Shown: in pieces, positions 13,119-22,983 of the stretch
Position numbering within the stretch: the stretch's first letter is position 1
Layout: every line of letters starts with the position of its first letter
Assembly (NCBI GenBank): GCA_012932865.1
Contig: SAXG01000002.1
Location: forward strand, 682,001-746,000
Origin: Amylostereum areolatum
Taxonomy: Eukaryota; Basidiomycota; Agaricomycetes; Russulales; Stereaceae
DNA length: 64,000 nt
Direction of reading: 5' to 3'
Notes under the pieces: model-generated
Told to the model about the DNA's origin: nothing
The model's database searches: none
The model's input: the letters and a program-made list of their open reading frames with translations, nothing else
Position numbers and translations under genes: made by a program

Positions 13119-14328
13119 TTATGCGACTGCGTCGTGCAATAGAACATATTCTCGGGTAGATTGGCCGAACTTGAGAACTACATGATACGAGTGGACCGGG
13201 TATCAGGCGCCGTGATGGTATAAGATGAGCAAGAGGAGGCGCACCGTCGTTTAGCTTAAGCTCATAGAAACGTGTTGTTGGTATTGTCTCGTCGTTTACG
13301 TGCGTGCCGTTGGTGCTCTCAAGGTCAATCACAAACGGTCTTATAGGAGGCGTGAGGGTGCATATCAGAGGGAAAAATGGACACGTACTTGATCACTGGC
13401 TTCGATCCCCCAAATTCGTCTTTTTCTGTCACTTGACGGACTGAAGGATACCATGGACATAGTCAGCGAACAAGGCAGGATCGCACAAGCAGATAAAACG
13501 CCACGAGAAACGATCAGATGAAGCCAAACTGACATTGGATGACGGCGTGTTGCTTCGAGCACGAGGGGTGTTCGATGGCAATATCTGCTACAGCGCGGTC
13601 GCGTCCAATCAAATACGCGCTCTGCCTGGCTATATGCATCAAATCTGTCCGTTGGGCCGTAAGTGCCATGTGTATATTGTCCAGGATAATCAGGACGGAA
13701 ACGCACCAACTTGTTCCTTCCCTTTGAAAACGTACAATCTCCATCCTATTACAGGCTTCCGGGCCTCGGGCGGCTCGTTGTACTTGAGCAGCGTACTGCT
13801 TCCATCCGTTTTGCGCACCAAGTTTGTCTCCGCTGCGAGAAGGCCTGATGCGCCGAAGTTGGGTTTAGCCTTGTCCTTTTCTTTCTCATCTTCGTCGGGC
13901 GGTGCTGACCCAGCCTGAGAGCGAGAACGCGGGCGGGAAGAATGGTGTCGGGAACGAGGAGAGGCGGAACGTCGTCGGTCGCGGTCTCGTTGGTCGTAGT
14001 TTCGTCGGTCGTGGTCTCGAACCCTATCTTGCTCGCGGGGTTGGTCACGTCTGTCGTAGTTGCGGTCCTCGTCGCGACGACGCCTGTCCCCGTCATCCCT
14101 GACCCCGTTTCTATCCCTCTCTTGACCTCTTTGATTCTCCTCATGACGGTCTCGGTTCCTATCTCTGCCCACCTCCCTCACTCGCTCTCCTTCTCTCTCC
14201 CTCCTGCCGCCGCTCCTTGGCCCTCCCCCGCGCTTGTAATCATCATCGCGTTCGTGATCCCTGCGTCTTCTTGAGTCATAACGATCTTCGTCCAAATTAC
14301 GGCGGGGAGAATGTGAGCGTCGCGACAT
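13119..14328 (-). CDS. SNIP1/Pml1-type FHA-domain protein (splicing, RES complex)
   Basis: ATG at 14328. The N-terminal ~130 residues are an Arg/Asp-Arg/Glu-rich, RS-like region (RRRDHERDDDYKRGGG and many RDR units). Then comes the family linker ending in GWRLYVFKGKEQ, and an FHA domain: RQSAYLIGRDR, IEHPSCSKQHAVIQ, DLESTNGTHVND, and the last strands LKFGQSTREYVLL just before the TAA at 13119. The GR...S..H...NG FHA core is complete. Yeast Pml1, part of the RES complex, retains unspliced pre-mRNA in the nucleus; plant DAWDLE and human SNIP1 also aid small-RNA processing. At least three introns are needed, including GTGCGC...CATGTAG before the last exon. Role is inferred from the family. Confidence 0.9.
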
Positions 14329-14655
14329 GGGGGAATAGAGATAGAGAGGTACTGAGAGTCGAGCCAGGCGAGGTCTAAGTCAGCGTCGGAGAAGCGCGCT
14401 GAATGTACTGGTTGAACTTGGGTTGAACTTGGGTTAAACCCTAACCCTAGACAGCCGGAGAGCCGGTCCGTCGATCTATGACAATGGACAATGTTTCATT
14501 TGAAGCGATCTCGCACAGACACTGTGGATGCTACGGGGAAAGAGGGTATGCTGAGATAAATAAGTGCGTAGTATGAGTCAATCTCGATGTGCCAAATGTA
14601 TATAGAAATTAAGTGAATGAATTAAGAATGCCATTGACTCGGGTTCGCAGCTGGT
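14329..14655. promoter_or_regulatory. promoter of the FHA gene
   Basis: 327 bp upstream of the FHA gene and downstream of the lipase gene. It carries the telomere-like element at 14411-14450; otherwise no feature. Confidence 0.45.
14411..14450 (-). promoter_or_regulatory. telobox plus direct repeat upstream of the FHA gene
   Basis: On the + strand a GTTGAACTTGG unit occurs twice in tandem and runs into GTTAAACCCTAACCCTAG. On the minus (gene) strand this is CTAGGGTTAGGGTTT, two TTAGGG telomere units, 83-122 bp before the ATG. Confidence 0.5.
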
Positions 14656-15866
14656 TCAAGTGCAAAACAGAGTACCGATGTAGATGCCCTCATAGGGTCC
14701 CAGATGGTCGATGATGTTCCCTTCCAAAATGTTTGGAACCGTCGAAATGGTGCACTCAGAGTCAGAAGCATCATCGTCTCCTGCAGGGAATACCGGCGAT
14801 GAGATTCATTTGGAAGAAAAAAGGCATGAAGATTAGAGAGCGTACCAGAGCAAGAGACGGCGCTTCCAGGCTTGGTTATATGCACCTCTCCATGAACGTG
14901 CGAAAAGCCCAAACCACGTCCGGGGATAATGGGGACGAGGTCCTTTTCGTTGTTCACACGAGTGAAATCGGTCACTTGCTGGTCAAAGAATGACGCGAAG
15001 TCAGGGTTGCCGACGCGTGGCGTGCCGTAAGTCCTGCCCCTCACAGTCGCGCTTGGGATGTTTAGTTTGATGAACAGGGAGTCGAGTTCCGCCAAAGCGC
15101 CGCCTAGAGAGTGTCCGACCTGTATACAACAGATCACAATTAGTTGAATGGATGTCAGAAACGAAAACATTGAAAACGTACCAACGTAACGGTATTCGTC
15201 CCATACTGTGACATGAGGCTTTTGACTTCGGTAAGAATCACCTTCGCGGTGAGGGCGTGCTCATCCCGGAATCCTTTGTGAACTTGCACACTACTAGGAG
15301 TGCCGGGGAAGAGTGTCGGATCCAGGTTGGCCTTGGCGATATTGGCGTCCGTCAGATCCGATTCCCTGTTAACCAGTCATGTCCATATCAAAAATGTCAC
15401 TTGGGGCGACAGCTTACAGCTGCGTGGGATCAGTGCCCTGATGAGCAACAACGACGGTGTTCTGGCTTGGCCAATATCCAACGTAGTCTGTGTTCACAAG
15501 ATAGTAGAGCTGAGAATAGACGTGAGCGAGGTAGTACGGCATCCACCTACAGTATTGGAGCGCGTTGCCGTCTCCGCCCGTAAGGGTTGGCAAAAATCCT
15601 GGGACTGCGTTGCAAGCCTCTACAAAACTGATGAGTTACACTCTTTCGGAGATGATGCCCATATATCTACCTCCACACTGCCAACCCGTAATCTTGCTAG
15701 GTTTGCAGTAGGCCGCTCTTGCCAACTGGGTGAATGGTGCGAATGCGGCCAATTGGGAAGCGGAGAGAGCGGTAACACTGCGCCTCGAGAGGGGTGCACT
15801 GGAGGGCAACGCCATGGCGCCAGTACAGAGCACAGACGCGAGGACTAAGGTGAACTGGAGACGCAT
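14656..15866 (-). CDS. secreted class 3 (alpha/beta-hydrolase) lipase
   Basis: ATG at 15866, stop TGA at 14656-14658, several small exons. The first ~19 residues form a signal peptide (MRLQFTLVLASVLCTGAMAL). After a short pro-region ending in LSRR come the lipase_3 landmarks: the VVVAHQGTDP strand, the nucleophile elbow VGHSLGGAL, YGTPRVGN, FTRVNNEKDLVP with the acid residue, and HLGPYEGIY, which carries the probable catalytic His. Overall length (~300 aa) fits fungal secreted lipases/feruloyl esterases of the Rhizomucor/Thermomyces type. It would hydrolyse ester bonds of acylglycerols outside the cell. LSRR suggests Kex2-like processing. A TATA box lies 81 bp upstream. Confidence 0.92.
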
Positions 15867-17033
15867 GACGGAAGCCGGAAAGGAGCGAGTACCACAGGAA
15901 GAGTTGGCCGAGGGTTGGCTGGAGATACTGACAGGACGTACGATGCTTTATAGGATTTCGTGTTCATACAGCGAACCCGCAGTTGGATGCTTCCACTGAG
16001 ACGGGATCCAATGGGATGCCTTGAGAGGGCAGAGGCACATGGCTTTCACAGAATGGGAGGGCCACGAAGTCAGCTGGTAGCGCTTCCGGGACGCATCGGG
16101 TTCGTGCGATCTAAATTAGCTGAGGTGTGTGGTCCCAAATTTGCAGTCGCCATTAGTACGGAGAGCAAATCCGATCGTACCAATCGCTGACTCCATAAAA
16201 CGGTCAGGATAGGACACCTAATTGCGAGCCAGTTGTAAGTTTGATGTCAGCAAGCAATCCAGCATCGTCGCGCCCAAGTCGCGCCCTTGATAGGGCTTGA
16301 AGCTTGAACTCAAAACGCTACAGGAAGATTGAACCAGGATTGAACATTGATATTGAGGACGCGTTGAGGACGCGTCACGGCACAAGCACGGCCGGTGACG
16401 AGAGGCGGCGAGAGAAGTGCGTCGGGGTCCAACTTCATTTAGTTGATGACTACATAGACCACCTCGGTCGCCGATACGCGGTACAGTCTCCGATCATTGG
16501 GGGGGAGGAGGTGGTCACGAGTTACTTTCCAGGGTGCCGTCTTGCGTTTACACTAACGTGAGCAGAAATCACGAGTAGCAATGATCGTCACGGGAGTGAG
16601 TGTTCATGTGGGCGGATATCGTCGAATGATGCATATGATTGTAGCGAAGGGCTGCTGACCTGGCCATGGAAGTTGAGAATGTTCGTACAAGCAAAGTAGG
16701 ACGGAGTAGGACGGATTTCAGGATACAAGGCGGAGGCGAACTTGAACCGTGACAGAGAGGGTCCCGAAGTACGAAGGTTGACTCCATCCGAGCATCGACG
16801 TCTGTTTAGAAGGCTACGTGACAGTCCTGAGCTGTCCTGAGTGGTGAAAAGATTCAACAATGCTCTGAACCTGACCGGGCCGCGGCACCGAAGCGGAGAT
16901 CCAAGGCTTTCCTCGTACTTACCGTTATCACCACCAGTCCACCACCACTACTTGTTCACAAACCGTCACGATCTAGCTGTTCACTTCGATCGGATAGTTT
17001 TTTTATCGCCACCCAAATTCATATCTTGTTCAG
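15867..17033. promoter_or_regulatory. divergent intergenic region, lipase / sirtuin
   Basis: 1.17 kb between diverging genes. It includes a tandem GAGGACGCGTT repeat that places two ACGCGT sites at 16359-16364 and 16370-16375. Short frames around 16300-16860 show no family features, so I do not call a gene. Confidence 0.4.
15947..15952 (-). promoter_or_regulatory. TATA box of the lipase gene
   Basis: TATAAA on the minus strand, 81 bp before the ATG at 15866. Confidence 0.6.
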
Positions 17034-18586
17034 ATGGGCGATCCCACACTACCACTAGACAATGGCGCGGGCCTCGATTCCAAGGATGCTACTGCGGACG
17101 TGGAGAAGGACGTACCCTCCCTCGCAAAGTACATCAAATCCGATGCATGCAAGAACGTATACGTTATGGTAGGCGTACTTGATTGCTGCGCTTCCGCTGC
17201 TCACGATATCCCTCGCATTTGTGGATTGTTCGAGGTCATAGATGGGTGCAGGTACGTATTCATCAACGAACGGCCGCGGAGGGGCTCATTGACGGGTGTC
17301 CGGGAAGGTGTAAGCACCTCCGCTGGCATCCCAGATTTTAGATCTCCTGGAACCGGTGTGTAAATCTCCTTGCTCAGACTCAGGGCTCAGTAGCCATTTA
17401 CTGACTTCTCGGCCCAGGTCTCTACGTGAGTAAACATCGTGTATCTCAACCGTTTATTTATGTTCAAGTGGGGTTGGACGGAGGGAAATAGTCAAATCTC
17501 GCACGTCTCAACCTGCCGTACCCGGAGGCTGTTTTCCAAATCAGTTTCTTCCGCTCAAATCCCAAGCCATGTCCGTCCCCGTGTATTCTTTCAATAAACA
17601 GGTCTGACGATAGTCCAGTTTACGTGCTCGCAAAGGAGCTCTATCCAGGAAAATACAGACCGACCCTCGCGCACTCTTTCATCAAGCTTCTTGCCGACAA
17701 GGATCTGCTAAAAATATGTTTCACGCAGAATATAGACACTCTTGAGCGACGAGCGGGTATCCCCGCGGACAAAATCGTGGAGGCGCATGGAAGTTTTGCG
17801 GGACAGAGGTGTATCGACTGTGGAATGCAATACGACAACGACAAGATCAAGCGCGACATACAAGAAGGCATTGTACCCCAATGTGAAGACTGCGACGGAC
17901 ATGTGAAGCCAGATATTGTTTTTTTCGGAGAGTCGGTGCGTAAACCAAATTCTGTTCATGGAATGTAGTCGTCCAATCTCCTTGTTTGATCCCAGTTACC
18001 GGACTCCTTTTCTCGCAGCGTACCGCAACTCCGGAGTGCCGATCTACTTTTTATCTTGGGTACATCGCTTACAGTGTATCCCTTCGCCTCTCTTGCGAAC
18101 ATGGTCCCTTCACACTGTCGCAGAGTTTTAATCAACCTGGACGAGGTAGGCAACCTTGGCGAGAAGGAAAACGATTTCCTTTTGCTTGGCCAGTGCGATG
18201 ATATGGTCCTCAAGCTGGCAGAGGAACTGGATTGGAAGGAGGATTTGTTGAACGAGTGGGAGCTTACGGCCGCCTCCGTGGAGAGGGGGGGTAATCGGCA
18301 GAATGATAACCTCGGGAACGAGAAAGCTCAGATCAACGAGGTCGACGAAATAGTCGATAAGGTGGCCAAATCTCTGACGCTCTCAGAAGATTCGGATGTA
18401 CAAACGACCGTCCAAGAGGAGCTCACGTCTTCGGCCCCCCAAAAAGGCGACGATGAGACAACCGTCGATCCTCCTCCATCTTCCATGGAGGGTGGTAACC
18501 CCGCGTCACTCGAGAGCAAAGAGACCAAGGTGCGTGATCCATTTTTCGAAGTCAATATCATAGCTTATCTTGCCTCTGTTGCTTAG
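17034..18586 (+). CDS. hst2: Hst2/SIRT2-type NAD-dependent protein deacetylase (sirtuin)
   Basis: Seven exons: 17034-17168, 17242-17251, 17308-17355, 17418-17425, 17492-17570, 17619-17935, 17996-18586. Exons 2 and 4 are only 10 and 8 nt. The join rebuilds the sirtuin core: MGAGVSTSAGIPDFRSPGTG, GLYSNLARLNLPYPEAVF, FTQNIDTLERRAG, EAHGSF with the catalytic His, two CxxC zinc pairs (CIDCG and CEDCDG), KPDIVFFGE, and LGTSLTVYPFA. The close match of the PEAVF and LAKELYPG segments points to the cytoplasmic Hst2/SIRT2 branch, not nuclear Sir2. It removes acetyl groups from lysines using NAD+. A ~110-residue acidic, disordered C-terminal tail follows. The stop at 18586 is the first in frame; a further intron at 18528 cannot be excluded. 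Confidence 0.93.
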
Positions 18587-19032
18587 CTCTGATTAGGATG
18601 TCACCTAGCCTCAGGGGATACTACTTATAATTAAAACACTACGCTAGCTGCATCGCTACTTCTGGATTTTAGGTGTATCAATTGTCCAAATAATATATGT
18701 ACTATTGCTCCCGGTGTTTCGATCTCACACCTCCTGTGAGACTGGCTCCTGTGATGGAAGGCGAAGACTGTATTCTCCAGTGCGTAGCTGTGGCTCCCTC
18801 AGGCTGCTGGTGAGCACGTGACCGCGAACGCGGTGGGCGGGCGCGGTTCCTTGTAAGTAAGTACTTACTGCATACGCTGGTCACAAAAACCGTTGACTTA
18901 CAGCATCGCACCGCTCACGTATTCGTGGACATCAGTTTCTCTTTCATTCACGGCCCAATTCCGCTATATGCGTTCTGTGCCTTGTCTGGAAAAGATCACA
19001 CCATCACTACTCCTCACTACTCCGTGTTAGAC
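18587..19032. promoter_or_regulatory. spacer between sirtuin and apc2
   Basis: 446 bp, same-strand genes. It must hold the sirtuin 3' UTR and the apc2 promoter. No other feature seen. Confidence 0.4.
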
Positions 19033-22000
19033 ATGGCCGTGGCTTCAGACGCTCTCCGGAATCAAGTTGCTGCCAAATGGCAAGACGCTTTTCAGCGTTT
19101 GAATAGAGGTGCACCTGGTATAGCCGGACTGATGGACTTTAGTGAGGTGTGCTATAACTTGTTGGAACGGGCACCTAAGACTTACCATCATCTTTGTAGG
19201 CGTGGGGAGTAGCTGCTGATTTTCTCTATCCCAAGGACCTGGGAGACCCTCCGAAGGATTTCAGTGAGCGGTGACCCATTTCGTGACGGTAATATTCACA
19301 AATTGTTCTTGCTCTAGATACCCAGTATGTCCGAAATGCGTTCGATATTTTGATCCAATGCCGGTCTCTGCCAATGCTGCTTGAGAATTTCGTCGGTGTG
19401 TTATAGTGATTCTTGTAAACTCTTTATCCCTAAACTCGTCTCTTGTGAGATTAGAAGACATGCGGCAGAGGCAGCATCTGATTACACGAGATGTTGAAGA
19501 TTACATGGCGCAATACCAGGTGCGATTGTACCCTCCTCTTAGAATCAACTCCCTTTGAACCTAGAGTAAGTAGGCCAATGGAGATCCTGAGATCATTGCC
19601 CAGCTTGTGTTTCGTCTTTACCAGTGGTATACCGCTTGGGCTCCGGGTGGCGAGTAAGTGCGATGAACGTTATCCTTTCCTATAAAGTAACGTTTGTTTG
19701 TTTGCATTTCAGGCTAGGTCATACCATCTCATCTGCATATGTCGTCCATTTTCAAACACATGTGTTCTCCGTCCTTCCCCCAACCTTCGCTGGAGGCTTC
19801 AAAAAGCTCATCGCGGCTACGCTCGCTGTCTTTACCGAAACTACACCTGAACCTATCGGTCCAACAATACGAGATTCCAAGATCTGGAACTGTTTCGAAC
19901 TCCTTGGCCTGACTGAACGCTACGAATCGCTCATCGCAAGCGTGTGTTACGAACACATTGAAGAGCATGTTGTTAGTACATGTGCCATGAAGTGGGACGA
20001 GCCGATGCTGGCCAAGCTAAGAGAGTGGATGGCGGACAAGGTGGTGCCTTGGATGCTGCTACCGTATGCACGGGGAGCAAAGAACGGTGCGCACTTGTCC
20101 AGTTGCACAATGACTCCGGTGCTTACCATTACTCGCATTGTGTAGCGGAGGAGGCGAGATCTATGCTTCAGGGCGTGGGGTCAAAGTTTGACTTCCATGT
20201 TTGCAAGACATTGTGTGATCTCCGGTACGAGGTCCTCGAATATGCAGCAAGATCATGCTGACCCTGAAAACACAGGACCAACGAGATTTTCGACATCATC
20301 GTAGATTACCCAGACTCTTCGTCCGCGTTGCAGGACCTCAAAGTGTGTACTACTTTCCGTCCGCGCCAGTCGATCTAACTGTTGACAGGAATGTCTTCAA
20401 CGCGTAGATCAACGTCCCCAGCTAGTCATAGCACTGAAGAGAGCGTGAGTCTCTTCGTTGTTGTATAAACCATATCTTCATATCCGCGACAGAAACAAAC
20501 GACGTCTTCTCCATCCAGGCGCAGACACCAAGGACATATTAACTCAATATGTTTCCATCATCAGATGCCTTCGTATCATCGATCCGCCGGGAGTCTTGTT
20601 GTACAAGGTCGCGGATCCCATACGCCGGTATCTACGGTATGACAAGGCAGACTCGTCCCATTGTTAGACAGGCGCTAACTACTCTCTTGGTAGTGACCGA
20701 TCGGACACCATCCGGTGTATTGTGGCCAGCCTCGTTGGGGACGGGGAAAGTGGCGATTCACTTGTGGACGAAAATGAGCCCATTCAGCCGTTAACAGGGC
20801 CTCAGATAGATGACTACGCGGATCCAAACTGGGACCCCGAGCCTGTTGATGCTGGGCCTGGTAAGATCCCGATCCGATGGTCGTCTACCATGACCTTACA
20901 TATATGGCAGACTTCAGGGCAAACAAACCCAGCGATGTTATCAGCACACTTGTTAGTATCTACGACTCGAAAGACTTGTTCATCAAGGAGCTTCAAGTTC
21001 TTCTGGCTCAGCGGTTACTCACCGTCGCGGATGGAGACCACGAGAAAGAGGCAAGGATTATCGAGAACTTCGATTTTGTTACTGAGCTGACGAAAACCCA
21101 CCAGCGTCGTAACATCGAAATTCTCAAGATACGCTTTGGAGAAGGTCCACTGCAAGTCTGCGAGGTTATGTTGAAAGATATGACCGACTCACGCAGAATC
21201 GACCAACATGTCCAGCAGCATAACTCGGTATGCACCTCATCCATAGCGTATGTTTCGTCACTTATGTCTATGCCTCAATACCAGTCCATCATGCACCCAA
21301 CTATCATCTCAAGGCATTTCTGGCCAACACTACAGACGAGCAAATTCACAATGCCTGGCCAATTCAAGGAGTACGTGGCTTCTCCCAGAGTTGGACTTGC
21401 ATTGATGTATCGGACAGCATCCAAGATGTGTATGCTCGTGAGTACACTAAGTTCAAGCCAGACAAGAAGCTCCGCTGGTTGCCACACCTGGGCCGGGTTC
21501 GTCTCGATATTGAGCTACAAGACCGCACGGTCAGCGCCGAAGTCCCACCTCTAGAAGCTGCGTTCATAGAGATCTTTTCGGAAAAAGGTCCGCCTATTCA
21601 GTTCCTCTATCCATGAAATACTGACCCCGTTTTAAGATACGTGGAGTGTCGATGACCTTATCTCCCGCGTTGGCGCTGTGGATAGAACTGCATCCCTGAA
21701 GGCGTTGTTGGCTTGGGTGGACCTCGGTGTACTCAAAGATGAAGGAGGTGATCATTTCCGCCTCCTAGAAAAGGCCGATGCGTCAGGTCCCTCGAGACCA
21801 ACGGCGTCTCGTGCGGCGGCGGCGGCGGCGGCGGCGGCGGAAGAAGCACCTACGGTGCTCACGGTACAGCAGCAGCAGGCGGAACAGATGCAGGTTTACT
21901 GGAAGGTCAGTGGAATCCTCATGGTTTGTTTATCTCCACACGTCTGATATTGGTGGGTCAGTTTATCGAAGGCATGCTCACAAATTTGGGCTCATTGCCA

Positions 22001-22138
22001 TTGGATCGTATTCAAAGTATGCTCAAGTTTGCTCCTCAATACGATCGTACAGTAGACCAACTTGCGGCGTTCATGGATGCTGCAAGGCGGCAAGGACTAG
22101 TCGTCGTCAAGGACGGCGTGTGGAAGTTGAATCGATGA
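19033..22138 (+). CDS. apc2: anaphase-promoting complex subunit 2 (cullin-like)
   Basis: More than ten exons from the ATG at 19033 to the TGA at 22136-22138. The N-terminal helical repeats are split among small exons (for example VRNAFDILIQCRSLPMLLEN). The cullin homology region follows: RRLLHPGADTKDILTQYVS, the DVISTLVSIYDSKDLFIKEL block, the LLAQRLL segment, NIEILKIRFGE, and MLKDMTDSRRID. The C-terminus is the diagnostic APC2 winged-helix domain: FIEGMLTNLGSLPLDRIQSM, then LAAFMDAARRQGLV and GVWKLNR at the stop. Apc2 binds the RING subunit Apc11 and forms the catalytic core of APC/C, which ubiquitinates cyclins and securin. Between the cullin region and the last domain is an alanine run encoded by a (GCG)9 repeat. 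Individual exon borders were not all resolved. Confidence 0.95.
21813..21840 (+). repeat. (GCG)9 trinucleotide repeat in apc2
   Basis: 28 bp of perfect GCG repeat coding for nine alanines in a linker of Apc2 (context SRA...EEAP). In frame, so length changes would be tolerated. Confidence 0.9.
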
Positions 22139-22322
22139 GTACTGACTGGCTCCTACTGAGCGCTCATGAGTCCTGCACCGGCCGTATGTTTCACGGTTCG
22201 ACGGGTTTTTTTTTGTATCGTTGGCACGATGGTTGTATCTACCTACTATTCTCGTACACAGTAAATGAAATTCTTGCACACCTCGAGCAGACCACGACCT
22301 TTACATTGATGCAACAGTAGCG

Positions 22323-22560
22323 CCGACGCCCGTCTTTTCTTTCATCAACGGTGGATTTCAGGCCTGGTCCTTCGTCCAAAGTTTGGGCCTTCTCCTTGGA
22401 CGGCACCCTCTCATTTACATTCTCTTCCTCGCAGCTCTTTTTATGGCGCAACTATGTAGGAGTATGGGGATTCCCCAACGCATTTGGTGTCTCTATGGGA
22501 TAGCTCGTTCATATCTCAGCCACACGCCGATGGCTTACTTCTTCCATCGACGACTCCTGA
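22323..22560 (+). pseudogene. decayed 5' fragment of an MFS monocarboxylate-type transporter
   Basis: In one frame this reads NGGFQAWSFV, an intron-like GT...CTCGCAG, then VGVWGFPNAFGVSMG and a stop, with SSFISQPHAD readable just after. These are the same landmarks as in the two intact minus-strand carriers next door (VDGGFGAWSFV, VWGFPNAFGV, SSQPHASS), with the intron at the same place. The upstream N-terminus and the rest of the protein are missing, and a TAG breaks the frame. It points in the opposite direction from the intact pair. I read it as a relic of a third paralogue. Confidence 0.65.
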
Positions 22561-22983
22561 AGCTTGAAGTCATGCTGTACAGCGCGAAGGCTCGGATGAT
22601 AAGGTAGATCGTGTTACTCTGGTATCGCTTCGCTCGTACTTATGGGGAACAACAGGAACAAGTGAACATTTCTTTACCGCCCACCGACACGGGTTGCCTT
22701 GGAAATTTGAAATTGAATGCGTTTGGAACTCAATGGTATTGTGGGACTCGTCTAAGGGATGCTGAGACATCGTGGGTTGGATCACGCTTCCATGGCCTGC
22801 TTCAAAGGTACAAGTGTGAGAGCAGTCCGGCGGGATATGCTGGTCTTGGTCGACAATGAACAGACCAACGACGGCCTTGTCGGGCGGACAATAGTGGTGA
22901 GGGTTTACAACACATCTGCCACTTTAATTATGACATAGGAGGATTTCAAAAGCTGGCGAGAACATACAATTATAGTACAGCAT
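22561..22983. other. spacer after the MFS relic
   Basis: Non-coding between the relic and the end of MFS carrier A. I could not follow transporter similarity further here. Confidence 0.35.

Noticed and set aside
14441..14450. CCCTAA repeat as a chromosome end or old telomere fusion
   Set aside because: Only two units, inside a normal gene-dense region and at promoter distance from a gene.
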